Shown here: positions 30,905 through 38,995 of the stretch, in pieces
Layout of the letters: every line of letters begins with the position of its first letter
Position numbering within the stretch: position 1 is the stretch's first letter
NCBI RefSeq assembly: GCF_001428895.1
Contig: NZ_LMJA01000010.1
Location: 1 to 64,000, forward strand
Reading direction: 5' to 3'
DNA from: Mycobacterium sp. Root265
GTDB taxonomy: Bacteria; Actinomycetota; Actinomycetes; Mycobacteriales; Mycobacteriaceae
Length of the DNA: 64,000 bases
The notes under the pieces: model-generated
What the model was told of the DNA's origin: nothing
What the model saw: the letters and a program-made list of their open reading frames with translations, nothing else
Database searches by the model: none
Made by a program: the position numbers and the translations under genes

Positions 30905-31537
30905 CTACCGGGTGTCTATGACACCGTACCGCTCTGCGAACGGTGTCATGAGCCTAGCCAGATCCCTGGCCACATCGTGGTCGGCTTCGGGCGGCATGGA
31001 GACGTAGCTCATGGCCAGCCGGACGATGGCCCGGGCCAGCACCCCGGAGTCCTCGTCGCTGGCCTTTATCCAGCTGTTCTGGAAGGTTTCGGTCAGCCGC
31101 TGCGAGCACCGGGTGATGATCGGCCCGCTGTCGGTGGTGATGATCTGCAGCAGATCGGGCTTGGCTTCCCCGTTGAGCAGCGAGATCACCAGCGGATCCG
31201 ATGCCGACTCCATGAAGAACGCGCGGAAACCCTCCAGGAAGGCTTCATAGACGCGGCCGACGTTGTTGTTGATCGCGGCATCGACGGCGTTGACCAGGCG
31301 GTCGGCCAGCCGCAACGCATATCCCTCGGCCAGCCCCTGCCGCGATCCGAACTCGTTGTAGATGGTCTGACGGCTGATACCGGCCGCCCGCGCCACATCG
31401 GTGAGGGTAATCGAGGACCAGTCCCGCACCAGCAGCATGTCCCGCATGCCATCGAGGATCGAGTCACGCAAGAGCACCCGCGACGCCTCGGCGTAGGGCA
31501 CACGCGGTGCCGTACGCCGGGGCGAGGGTGCGCTCAT
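30905..31537 (-). CDS. TetR-family regulator of the alkane operon
   Basis: About 210 residues. N-terminal helix-turn-helix: ITLTDVARAAGISRQTIYNEFGSRQGLAEGYALR; the remainder is a helical ligand domain. As last gene of alkB-rubA-rubB-tetR it is the usual local repressor of alkane hydroxylase in mycobacteria and Dietzia (AlkX/Rv3249c type, family knowledge). The start is ambiguous: ATG at 31537 gives a normal length, while a GTG at 31582 overlaps the rubB stop as GTGA and would add 15 residues. Its probable operator is the palindrome at 33239-33259. Confidence 0.9.
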   Translation of the reverse strand: MSAPSPRRTAPRVPYAEASRVLLRDSILDGMRDMLLVRDWSSITLTDVARAAGISRQTIYNEFGSRQGLAEGYALRLADRLVNAVDAAINNNVGRVYEAFLEGFRAFFMESASDPLVISLLNGEAKPDLLQIITTDSGPIITRCSQRLTETFQNSWIKASDEDSGVLARAIVRLAMSYVSMPPEADHDVARDLARLMTPFAERYGVIDTR

Positions 31538-31578
31538 AGCCGCGACCCTATAGCTTCGCGCCGCGGTTGCGCTGACTG

Positions 31579-31758
31579 TCACGGCCGGGCAACCTCGATC
31601 ATCTCGAAATCTGTTTTGGCCGCCCCGCAGTCCGGGCAGCTCCAGTCCTCGGGGATGTCATCCCAGCGGGTACCCGGGGCGATCCCGTCCTCCGGCCAAC
31701 CCTTCTCCTCGTCGTACTCGAATCCGCACTGCACGCAGACGAACAGCTTGTAGTCCAT
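31579..31758 (-). CDS. rubB: rubredoxin RubB
   Basis: A 59-residue rubredoxin starting [20 protein letters not shown]. Two knuckles, CVQCG (8-12) and CPDCG (41-45), bind one iron. It carries electrons to AlkB. GAGAGG stands about 11 bases before the ATG, and an AT-rich stretch (TATATAT) lies in the 30-base gap after rubA, which could be an internal promoter. Translated directly from the bases; too short for many gene finders. Confidence 0.95.
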   Translation of the reverse strand: MDYKLFVCVQCGFEYDEEKGWPEDGIAPGTRWDDIPEDWSCPDCGAAKTDFEMIEVARP

Positions 31759-31788
31759 GTTCGGGATTCCTCTCTCATATATACGGTT

Positions 31789-31962
31789 CTAATTCCCGTC
31801 GCCCTGGACCTCGAAGTCGACCTTCTCCCGGACCGCACAGTCCGGACAGGCCCAGTCATCGGGAATGTCGACCCATCCGGTACCGGCCGGAAAGCCTTCG
31901 CGCGGAGCACCTTTGGCTTCGTCGTATACGAAATCACAACCGGGGCAGCGGTAGGCGCTCAC
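31789..31962 (-). CDS. rubA: rubredoxin RubA
   Basis: A 57-residue rubredoxin beginning with GTG (SAYRCPGCDFVYDEAKG) with iron-binding CPGC and CPDC knuckles and the AlkG-type WVDIPDDWACPDC. The GTG overlaps the alkB stop as GTGA, which fixes the start and couples translation. Two non-identical rubredoxins after alkB match the arrangement in M. tuberculosis. Confidence 0.95.
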   Translation of the reverse strand: MSAYRCPGCDFVYDEAKGAPREGFPAGTGWVDIPDDWACPDCAVREKVDFEVQGDGN

Positions 31963-33185
31963 CGGGCGGCCCCGTACTTGGCCAGTACCTTGTCGCGCAT
32001 CCGCGGGTGAATGTTCACCTTGGTGATGTCGCCGTCGTAGTGGGCCAGCACGCGGTGATCCATCACCTTGCGCCACAGCGGCGGGAAGTAGGTCAGCCCG
32101 ACCATGGACGCGTAGCCGCTGGGCAGATTCGGTGCGCCCTCCATGCTGCGCAGGGTCTGGTAGCGACGCGTCGGGTTGGCGTGGTGATCGCTGTGCCGCT
32201 GCAGGTGATAGAGGAACAGGTTGGTGACGATGTGGTCGGAGTTCCAGCTGTGCTCGGGAGCGCAACGCTCGTAGCGTCCGCTGGCGGTCTTCTGCCGCAG
32301 CAGCCCGTAATGCTCCAGGTAGTTCACCGTTTCCAGCAGTGAGAAGCCGAAGACCACGGAGAGGATGACGTAGGGCAGGACGGCGACTCCGAAGACCGCG
32401 ATGATGGCGCCGTACAGCACCACCGACATCGCCCAGGCGTTCAGCACATCGTTGGACCAGTGCCATTTGCTCTTACCGGCCCGCTCCAGTCGCTTGGCCT
32501 CCAACTCCCAGGAGGACTTCAGGCTGCCCCACACGCTGCGCGGCAGGAACTCCCAGAACGTCTCGCCGAAGCGCGCGGAGGCGGGGTCCTCCGGGGTGGC
32601 GACCCGAACGTGGTGACCACGGTTGTGCTCGATGAAGAAGTGGCCGTAGCAGGTCTGCGCCAGGGTGATCTTGCCCAGCCAGCGCTCGATGGACTCCTTC
32701 TTGTGGCCCATCTCGTGCGCGGTGTTGATGCCGACGCCGCCCATCATGCCGACCGAGAGCGCCAGGCCGATCTTGGCCGGCCAGCCCAGGGAGCCGTCGA
32801 AGCCGAGCCAGCTCAGATCGGCCGCGGTGAACAGGTAGGCCCCCAGCACCAGGGTCAGATACTGGAACGGGATGAAGCTGTAGGTGCAGTAGCGGTAGTA
32901 CTTGTCGTTCTCCAACCGCTCCATCAGCTCATCGGGCGGGTTCTCGCCGTCGGGTCCGAACCTGCGGTCCAGCAGCGGCAGCACGAGGTAGACCAGGATC
33001 GGTCCGATCCAGAACGGCACCTGCGCCGCCGCGTGCCAACCGAGCTCGTTGAGCGCCCAGACGATCGGGAGCATCACCAGCACCGCCGTCGGCACGATCA
33101 GCCCCATCAACCAGAGATACCGCTTGCGATCCCGCCATTCGACCGCCGGCGCATTCTGTCCATCCACATCGATCTGCGATGTCAT
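31959..33185 (-). CDS. alkB: alkane 1-monooxygenase AlkB
   Basis: 408 residues, an integral membrane diiron hydroxylase that converts medium-chain alkanes to 1-alkanols. Histidine clusters: HEMGHK, EHNRGHHVRVATPEDPAS (with the NRGHH signature), LQRHSDHHANPTRRYQ and the NYLEHYGL motif. Six hydrophobic segments precede and separate them. The ATG at 33185 is preferred over the GTG at 33194 because AGGAGG at 33194-33199 is correctly placed for it. First gene of the alkB-rubA-rubB-tetR operon. Confidence 0.97.
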   Translation of the reverse strand: MTSQIDVDGQNAPAVEWRDRKRYLWLMGLIVPTAVLVMLPIVWALNELGWHAAAQVPFWIGPILVYLVLPLLDRRFGPDGENPPDELMERLENDKYYRYCTYSFIPFQYLTLVLGAYLFTAADLSWLGFDGSLGWPAKIGLALSVGMMGGVGINTAHEMGHKKESIERWLGKITLAQTCYGHFFIEHNRGHHVRVATPEDPASARFGETFWEFLPRSVWGSLKSSWELEAKRLERAGKSKWHWSNDVLNAWAMSVVLYGAIIAVFGVAVLPYVILSVVFGFSLLETVNYLEHYGLLRQKTASGRYERCAPEHSWNSDHIVTNLFLYHLQRHSDHHANPTRRYQTLRSMEGAPNLPSGYASMVGLTYFPPLWRKVMDHRVLAHYDGDITKVNIHPRMRDKVLAKYGAAR

Positions 33186-33224
33186 CTGCCACACCTCCTG
33201 TGAGTGCCATCACTACTGGCGTTG

Positions 33225-33259
33225 ACTATAGAACTTAATTTGTCTCGCGTCTAGACAAA
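33225..33259 (-). promoter_or_regulatory. alkB promoter with overlapping TetR-type operator
   Basis: Minus-strand -10 TATAGT at 33225-33230, with the sequence 17 bases upstream inside the palindrome TTTGTCT (33239-33245) / AGACAAA (33253-33259), spacer 7. A repressor at the palindrome would cover the -35. The likely ligand is the TetR protein encoded at the end of the operon. Confidence 0.6.
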
Positions 33260-33378
33260 ACATATCTATTTGTAAACACAGCTGGCCGCGAGCGTGCACT
33301 CAGCGCACGGAAAAGTCGTCAAAGAAGATCTCGATGCACCGTCGGCGCATACGCGCGACAGCAGATGCGCAGCGGTGG

Positions 33379-34605
33379 CTAGATGCCGACCGTGGTCCGG
33401 AACAGCTTGCTCGGCCGGTCCGCGACCAACCGGATGGGCCCGTCATCGGCGGCCACCCAGGCCGCGGCGCCGCGCTCCAGGGTCACCGCGACATCCTTGG
33501 CGCGCACCTGCACCGTGCCCTCGGTGCACAGCAGCACCTGCGGCCCGTCGTGTTCGGCGGGGGCGTCGACCTCACGCCCGACCTGGTCCTCGGTCACCTG
33601 CAGCACCGACACCGCGAATTCCGGGGCCGGGGTGTCATAGATCAGTTCCGCGCCGCCGCGGATGGCCCGCGGCAGGATCACCGAATCATCGGCGGGCGTG
33701 AAGTCCAGCACCCGCAGCAGTTCGGGCACGTCCACGTGCTTGGGTGTCAGCCCGCCCCGCAGGACATTGTCGGAGTTCGCCATCACCTCGACGCCCACCC
33801 CGTGCAGGTAGGCGTGCAGGTTGCCGGCGGGCAGATAGATGCCTTCGCCGGGTTGCAGGGTGATGCGGTTCAGCAGCATCGCGGCCAGCACACCGGCGTC
33901 GCCGGGATAGCGTTCGCCGAGTTCGAGGATCGTCTTGGCCTCCGCCTGGAAGGTCGTCTCGCCCGAACGGATGTAGTTGATCGCACCGTCGAGCACCGCA
34001 GGCACCAGCACATCGAGTGCGGGCTGCGGTGCGGTGATCCAGGTGGTGAACAGCGCACGCAACCCGTCGGCGTCGGACTGGCCCTTGAGCAACGAGATGT
34101 AGGGATCCAGTTCGGTGACCGCCAGCGCCCGCATGAACTCCGCACTGCGTTCGGCGGGCCGGAATCCCGCCAGCGCCTCGAACTGCCCGAGCGCGACCAT
34201 CAATTCCGGTTTGTGGCTGGCGTCCCGGTAGTTGCGGGTCGGCGCCGTCACCGGAATGCCCAGCCGCTCTTCGCGTTCGAATCCGTGCACCGCCTGCTGA
34301 CTACTGGGGTGAGCCTGCAGCGACAATGGTTCGTCGGCGGCCAGCACCTTGGCCAGGAACGGCAGGGCGTCACCGAACCGGGCCCGCGACCCGGCGCCGA
34401 GCTGGCCCTGCGGGTCGGCGCTGATCATGTCCAGCAGCGAGCGCTCACCGTCATCGGTCGCACAGTGTGCGGGATCGCCGGGATGCGCGCCGAGCCACAG
34501 CTCCGCCTCGGGATGTTGTGTGGGACTTGGTCTTCCGGTGAACTCGGCAATCGCTGTGCGCGACCCCCACGCGTACTTCCGGACAGCTCCTCGGAGCAGA
34601 TTCAC
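33379..34605 (-). CDS. manA: mannose-6-phosphate isomerase, type I
   Basis: 408 residues. Type I phosphomannose isomerase fold: KYAWGSRTAIAEFTG, zinc ligands in SLQAHPSSQQAVHGFEREE, HKPELMVAL (QFEALAGFRP follows), and the active-site block GEGIYLPAGNLHAYLHGVGVEVMANSDNVLRGGLTPKHVD, quoted in parts. It interconverts fructose-6-P and mannose-6-P, the entry to GDP-mannose, LAM and lipomannan synthesis. GTG start, 4 bases after the TobH-like stop, in one run with manB upstream. Confidence 0.96.
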   Translation of the reverse strand: MNLLRGAVRKYAWGSRTAIAEFTGRPSPTQHPEAELWLGAHPGDPAHCATDDGERSLLDMISADPQGQLGAGSRARFGDALPFLAKVLAADEPLSLQAHPSSQQAVHGFEREERLGIPVTAPTRNYRDASHKPELMVALGQFEALAGFRPAERSAEFMRALAVTELDPYISLLKGQSDADGLRALFTTWITAPQPALDVLVPAVLDGAINYIRSGETTFQAEAKTILELGERYPGDAGVLAAMLLNRITLQPGEGIYLPAGNLHAYLHGVGVEVMANSDNVLRGGLTPKHVDVPELLRVLDFTPADDSVILPRAIRGGAELIYDTPAPEFAVSVLQVTEDQVGREVDAPAEHDGPQVLLCTEGTVQVRAKDVAVTLERGAAAWVAADDGPIRLVADRPSKLFRTTVGI

Positions 34606-34609
34606 ACCC

Positions 34610-35680
34610 TCAACCTCGCACCAGTCGTAAGTACACGGCCGTCATCTCCAGGCGCACCGCCACCGTCGCCAGCTGCTGCTCGGGACGGACGCCGCCGACC
34701 TTGGTCGCGCTGTCGGGCACGTCGTCGGCACTGACCACATCGAGGTCGGCAAAGCCTTCGGTGCGTGCCACCACCACAGGCCGCTGCTCATCGGAGGTCA
34801 GCACCACGGTGCGTACCCGCGACGGCAGCGGGCCGTCGAGTTCCTCGTCGTGGAACAGCGCGGTCTCGTAGTCGACGGGCGCGATGTTCAGCGGGCTCAA
34901 CGCGCCCAGCGCATCGGTCAGACCGACTGCGGCCACCACCTGACGCGCGACCCGCAGCAGCACCGCCGCGCTGTGCTGGGCCAAGGCCAGCGTCGCCTCG
35001 CTGTCGCCGGCCAGCACGACCTCGCGCCCGGCCAGCCGCTCGGCCAGACTCTTGGCGGGATTGGTGAACAGTTCGCGCGCCGCGCTGTTGCGCAATGCCT
35101 CGGCGTCCAGTTCGTCGGCCAGCGCCCCGATGTCGACCCGGACGGCCTTGTCGACGACGGCCAGCACCGCCACACCGGCAGCCAGGTAGCGGGTCAATCC
35201 GAATTCGTCGGGGACCGGCAGCCGCGGCGCCAGCACCGCCGCGCGCCCGGCGGTCACATCGCGCAGCGGCCCCTCGTGCGGTGCGACGAGCACGACCCGC
35301 GCTCCGCGGCGCACCCCGGTCGCCGCGGCCGTCACCAGCACGGGATCGCCCGCGTCGGCACCGGCCACCACCACGACGTCCAATGCGCCGGTCCACGGCG
35401 GCAGCTCGGAAGCGACCACGATCGGGACCCCGCTGGCCGCACCGAGAGCGGCCGCCAGCAGTGCGCCCGCCGCGCGCGCCGGGCCACCGTCGGCGACCCA
35501 GATCAGCGTGCGGGGTGGCGTGTCCGAGCGAAGCAGCTCCAGGGCGCCCTCGTCGACGGACGCCGCCGTGGCGCGCACCTGGGCGCCGGCCATGGCAGAT
35601 GCGCGTAGCAGACCTTCCCGGTCGGCAGCCAGCAACCCCTCGACATCGTCGAGGTCGATGGTGGCAGCCCGGGAGGTCAC
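34610..35680 (-). CDS. TobH-like / SIS-domain-like protein (Rv3256c type)
   Basis: 356 residues, alanine- and valine-rich, with a Rossmann-like pattern (TLIWVADGGPARAAGALLAAAL, VVVVAGADAGDPVL, VVLVAPHEG). It resembles the bifunctional phosphoglucose/phosphomannose isomerase-like C-terminal domains, and is often named TobH by similarity to a tobramycin-cluster protein. Catalytic residues are not obvious. Always between manA and manB in mycobacteria, so a role in mannose-phosphate metabolism is likely but unproven. The GTG start overlaps the manB stop as GTGA. Confidence 0.8.
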   Translation of the reverse strand: MTSRAATIDLDDVEGLLAADREGLLRASAMAGAQVRATAASVDEGALELLRSDTPPRTLIWVADGGPARAAGALLAAALGAASGVPIVVASELPPWTGALDVVVVAGADAGDPVLVTAAATGVRRGARVVLVAPHEGPLRDVTAGRAAVLAPRLPVPDEFGLTRYLAAGVAVLAVVDKAVRVDIGALADELDAEALRNSAARELFTNPAKSLAERLAGREVVLAGDSEATLALAQHSAAVLLRVARQVVAAVGLTDALGALSPLNIAPVDYETALFHDEELDGPLPSRVRTVVLTSDEQRPVVVARTEGFADLDVVSADDVPDSATKVGGVRPEQQLATVAVRLEMTAVYLRLVRG

Positions 35681-37089
35681 AGAACCGACTCGCTACCCGA
35701 CTCACTCCGTGCGGCGATCAGTTTCGCCACCTGCTCCACCACCTCGTCGACCTCTTCGGTGGTGCGGGCCTCGACGTTGAGCCGCAGCAGCGGCTCGGTG
35801 TTGGAGGTGCGCAGGTTGAACCAGCGCCCGTCGCCGAGGTCGACGGTGACCCCGTCGAGATGATCCAGGGACTGGATCCGGCTGCCGAAGGTGGTCAGCA
35901 CGGCGTCCACGCAGCCGGGCGCATCGGCGACGGTGAAGTTGATCTCGCCGGACTCCTCGTAGCGCTGGTAGTCGGCCATCAGCTCCGAGAGCGGGCGCTG
36001 CTGCTCACCGAGCGCGGCCAGCACGTGCAGGGCGGCCAGCATGCCCGAGTCGGCGCCCCAGAAGTCGCGGAAGTAGTAGTGCGCCGAATGCTCGCCGCCG
36101 AAGATGGCGCCGGTCTCGGCCATCAGCCCCTTGATGTAGGAGTGGCCCACCCGCGAGCGCACCGCGGTACCGCCCCGCTCGACGATCAATTCCGGCACCG
36201 CGCGCGAGGTGATCAGGTTGTGGATCACGGTGGCACCGATCTCGCGGCCCAGTTCGCGGGCCGCCACCAGCGCGGTCACCGCGGACGGCGAGATGGGCAG
36301 ACCTTTCTCGTCGACCACGAAGCAGCGGTCGGCGTCACCGTCGAAGGCCAGTCCGATGTCCGCTCCGGTGGCCAGCACGTGGGCCTGCAGGTCGACGAGG
36401 TTGGCCGGATCCAGCGGGTTGGCCTCATGGTTGGGGAAGGTGCCGTCGAGTTCGAAATACAGCGGCAGCACCGTGATCCCGGGAATCGCCTCGAGCACCG
36501 CGGGCGTGGTGTGTCCCCCCATGCCGTTTCCGGCGTCGACGGCCACCCGCAGCGGGCGCAGTTCCGACAGGTCGACCAGCGAGCGCAGAAAATCGCCGTA
36601 CTCGGCGAGCACATCGCGGTCGGTGATCGCGCCTGCGGCACCGTCGTGCGCGGGCACACCGTTGATGACCTCATCGCTGATGGTCAGCAGGCCGGTGTCC
36701 TTGCCGACGGGCTTGGCACCGGCGCGGCACAGTTTGATGCCGTTGTAGGCGGCCGGGTTGTGGCTGGCGGTGAACATTGCGCCAGGGCAGTCGAGCAGAC
36801 CCGAGGCGAAGTACAGCTGGTCGGTCGAAGCGAGCCCGATCCGCACCACGTCGAGCCCCTGGGCGACGACACCCTCGGCGAACGCGTCGGACAGAGCCGG
36901 CGAGCTGGCCCGCATGTCGTGTCCGATCACCACGGTGTCCACCGACCCGGTCGCGTCCTCATCGCGCACCAGACGGGCGAATGCGCCGCCGACGTCACGG
37001 ACGAATGCGTCATCGATCTGTTCTCCGACCAGGCCCCGCACGTCATAGGCCTTGATGACAGCGTGGACAGCCTCAGCGGGCCGAGACAT
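35677..37089 (-). CDS. manB: phosphomannomutase/phosphoglucomutase
   Basis: 470 residues. The alpha-D-phosphohexomutase domains appear in order: KAYDVRGLVGEQ (1), active-site MFTASHNPAAYNGIK with the phosphoserine (about 103-112), metal loop AFDGDADRCFVVDE, substrate loop GGEHSAHYYFRDFW, and the C-terminal phosphate loop RTSNTEPLLRLNVEA. It converts mannose-6-P to mannose-1-P. ATG start. Head of the manB-tobH-manA run. Confidence 0.96.
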   Translation of the reverse strand: MSRPAEAVHAVIKAYDVRGLVGEQIDDAFVRDVGGAFARLVRDEDATGSVDTVVIGHDMRASSPALSDAFAEGVVAQGLDVVRIGLASTDQLYFASGLLDCPGAMFTASHNPAAYNGIKLCRAGAKPVGKDTGLLTISDEVINGVPAHDGAAGAITDRDVLAEYGDFLRSLVDLSELRPLRVAVDAGNGMGGHTTPAVLEAIPGITVLPLYFELDGTFPNHEANPLDPANLVDLQAHVLATGADIGLAFDGDADRCFVVDEKGLPISPSAVTALVAARELGREIGATVIHNLITSRAVPELIVERGGTAVRSRVGHSYIKGLMAETGAIFGGEHSAHYYFRDFWGADSGMLAALHVLAALGEQQRPLSELMADYQRYEESGEINFTVADAPGCVDAVLTTFGSRIQSLDHLDGVTVDLGDGRWFNLRTSNTEPLLRLNVEARTTEEVDEVVEQVAKLIAARSESGSESVL

Positions 37090-37233
37090 GGCTCTCCTCG
37101 CTCTCTGTGTACGGGGAATCGGGAACTGCTCTGCCCACTCAGCCTAGTGTCTCGGCACGACAGCCGCGGCAGGTCCCGTGAGCGCGCGCGAAACGGCCGA
37201 CCCGGGTGCTGCCGGCGCCGGAGATGAGCGGAA

Positions 37234-37665
37234 CTACTCGGAGTTCGGTTCGGGATCCGGGAGGACCCGCAGATGACCGCGACGGCGGCCGTTGGGTTCC
37301 GGGCGACGCACCGGCGGGGCCATCAGCGATCCGCCGGACACCCCGGTCGAGGGGTCGGAGAATCCGGCGGTCACGCCGTTCACCAGAGCCTGCACGCCTT
37401 CGTGGCCCTCGCGGACCGCGTCGGCGAGGGCACTCAGATCGTCCTCATCGGGATGAGACGGCAGCGGACCGGCGTGGCGGACCAACTCCCATCCGCGGGG
37501 AGCGGTGATCCGACCGGCATGCACGACACACAAATCCCAGGAATGCGGCTCGGACACGGTCGCCAGAGGTCCGACGACGGCTGTCGAGTCCCGATAGACG
37601 AAGGTCAGCGTCGCCACGGCGTAGTGCGGGCACCCGGGCCTGCAGCAGCGACGGGGAGCGTTCAC
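37234..37665 (-). CDS. DUF3499 family protein
   Basis: 143 residues with a GTG start. The N-terminal CCRPGCPHYAVATLTFVYRD and the later WDLCVVHAGR provide cysteine and histidine positions for a small zinc-binding domain, as in the DUF3499/Rv3258c family; the C-terminal 60 residues are proline/arginine-rich. No function is known. It sits upstream of manB (144 bases) and is divergent from the zincin-like gene at 37754. The open frame continues upstream but overlaps that divergent promoter, so the shorter start is used. Confidence 0.85.
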   Translation of the reverse strand: MNAPRRCCRPGCPHYAVATLTFVYRDSTAVVGPLATVSEPHSWDLCVVHAGRITAPRGWELVRHAGPLPSHPDEDDLSALADAVREGHEGVQALVNGVTAGFSDPSTGVSGGSLMAPPVRRPEPNGRRRGHLRVLPDPEPNSE

Positions 37666-37740
37666 GCAGGGAAGATTATCGTGCGGCGACGCCGGGGGCC
37701 TCCGGACACGCGCGCGCCGCGGCGCCCGATCTCCAACCGT

Positions 37741-37746
37741 TACCAT
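37741..37746 (+). promoter_or_regulatory. -10 element (TACCAT) for leaderless zincin-like gene
   Basis: TACCAT is 7 bases before the GTG at 37754, with no Shine-Dalgarno sequence between. Predicted leaderless start. Confidence 0.5.
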
Positions 37747-37753
37747 CTCCTGC

Positions 37754-38218
37754 GTGGCGCAGCGTAACCATCGGGGTTCCCGGCGCGGCCGTGGAATGCG
37801 CGGGTCGCTGCTGCCGCCGACGGTGCCGGGCTGGCGCAGCCGGGCCGAACGATTCGACATGGCGGTGCTGGAGGCCTACGAGCCGATCGAGCGGCGGTGG
37901 CACACACGGGTGTCGACGTTGGACGTGGCGGTCGATGAGATCCCGCGCATCGCGCCCAAGGATCCCGACAGTGTGCAATGGCCGCCGGAGGTTGTCGCCG
38001 ACGGGCCGATCGCGTTGGCCCGCCTGATCCCGGCCGGGGTAGACGTCCGCGGCAATTCCACGCGGGCGCGAATTGTCTTGTTCCGCAAGCCGATCGAACG
38101 GCGCGCCAAAGACACCGACGAACTCGCCGATTTACTACATGAGGTGTTGGTGGCTCAGGTGGCCACCTATCTGGGCGTGGAGCCCAACGTCATCGACCCT
38201 TCGGCCGAGGACGAATAG
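37754..38218 (+). CDS. zincin-like metallopeptidase-family protein with incomplete motif
   Basis: 154 residues of the small PF06262-type family (Rv3259). A basic N-terminus (RNHRGSRRGRGMRGS) is followed by a domain with WHTRVSTLDVAVDEIPRI and the helix DLLHEVLVAQVATYLGVEP where the zinc HExxH would be. Only HE is present (HEVLVA), so zinc binding and peptidase activity are doubtful. It faces whiB2 tail to tail, with a hairpin between. Confidence 0.82.
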   Translation: MAQRNHRGSRRGRGMRGSLLPPTVPGWRSRAERFDMAVLEAYEPIERRWHTRVSTLDVAVDEIPRIAPKDPDSVQWPPEVVADGPIALARLIPAGVDVRGNSTRARIVLFRKPIERRAKDTDELADLLHEVLVAQVATYLGVEPNVIDPSAEDE

Positions 38219-38247
38219 CACGTTGCGACCGGGCCGGCCGCAACGTG
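38219..38247. terminator. hairpin between convergent zincin-like gene and whiB2
   Basis: CACGTTGCG (38219-38227) and CGCAACGTG (38239-38247) are perfect 9-base arms with an 11-base GC-rich loop. It begins right after the plus-strand stop and lies just downstream of the whiB2 stop, suiting both transcripts. Confidence 0.65.
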
Positions 38248-38253
38248 CCCGCG

Positions 38254-38649
38254 TCAGATGATGCCGCGCTTGAGGCGACGGCGCTCCCGCTCGGACAGGC
38301 CGCCCCAGATGCCGAAGCGCTCGTCATTGGCCAGCGCGTACTCCAGGCACCGGTCCTTGACTTCGCAGCCCTGGCAGATGCGCTTGGCCTCGCGCGTCGA
38401 GCCGCCCTTCTCAGGGAAGAACGCCTCGGGGTCGGTCTGCGCACACAGACCGCGCTCCTGCCACTGGTCGTCGTCCTCGAACGACTCGGGCGCCAACTCG
38501 ATACGGTCGGGCACCAAGCTCAAATTCGGGCGCACAACCAGTTCGCTTGTCGCCGGATCGGTAGTGGTGTGCGGTGCACTGTCCACTGAACCGAGCATCC
38601 GGTCTTCGAACCGGAGCGCGCGGTCGAGATCGACCTGCTCAAAAGACAT
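38254..38649 (-). CDS. whiB2: WhiB2 (WhmD) iron-sulfur regulator of cell division
   Basis: 131 residues. Four cluster cysteines (GLCAQTD, RICQGCEVKDRC), the GIWGG turn in ERFGIWGGLSERERRRLKRG, and the basic tail for DNA binding. WhmD is essential for septation in M. smegmatis. The ATG at 38649 has GAGGAGG about 6 bases upstream, so the longer open frame is not used. The 346-base upstream region carries a LexA-type box and a second palindrome. Confidence 0.97.
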   Translation of the reverse strand: MSFEQVDLDRALRFEDRMLGSVDSAPHTTTDPATSELVVRPNLSLVPDRIELAPESFEDDDQWQERGLCAQTDPEAFFPEKGGSTREAKRICQGCEVKDRCLEYALANDERFGIWGGLSERERRRLKRGII

Positions 38650-38774
38650 GTTCCGCCTCCTCACCTGATTATTTTCCCCGTTGTTGCCGATCGGGGCCCC
38701 TGCTGAATCACGGATCGCCAAACCCCTCCAGCACTGCCCCAGCTATCACTATTGTGATGTCAGGCCATCCGGAT

Positions 38775-38790
38775 TCGAACATACGATCGA
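38775..38790. promoter_or_regulatory. LexA-type SOS box upstream of whiB2
   Basis: TCGAACATACGATCGA matches the mycobacterial SOS consensus TCGAAC-N4-GTTCGA at 11 of 12 positions. It lies 126 bases before the whiB2 start. LexA binding is inferred, not shown. Confidence 0.5.
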
Positions 38791-38981
38791 ATCCCGGTCT
38801 GCGGCACCGAAACCGGCGGGCGAACCACGAAATGACACTGATGTGATTAGACACGCGTTAGCTGCCACGGTCAAGCGGAATGGCCAGTTTTCATACCATC
38901 TCGTGACATAGATCCGGCGTGTCCACGCACCGGCGTGTTCCCCACACCCCGGGCGGCGACACCGAAGAATGCTGCAGGGCC

Positions 38982-38987
38982 TAGGGT
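38982..38987 (+). promoter_or_regulatory. -10 element (TAGGGT) for leaderless fbiA
   Basis: TAGGGT is 8 bases before the fbiA GTG at 38996, predicting a transcript starting at the start codon. Confidence 0.5.
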
Positions 38988-38995
38988 CTGAGGGC

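Larger units (their letters stand above)
38650..38995. other. 346-base divergent regulatory region between whiB2 and fbiA
   Basis: No gene is supported. It contains the inverted repeat ATCAC-TATT-GTGAT (38745-38758), a LexA-like box (38775-38790) nested in the larger palindrome GATTCGA/TCGAATC (38772-38793), and the fbiA -10 at 38982. The long distance and several palindromes point to a complex whiB2 promoter. Confidence 0.6.

Noticed and set aside
31599-31937. 112-codon frame across rubA and rubB
   Set aside because: It is in a different frame from the two rubredoxins, whose cysteine motifs are unmistakable.
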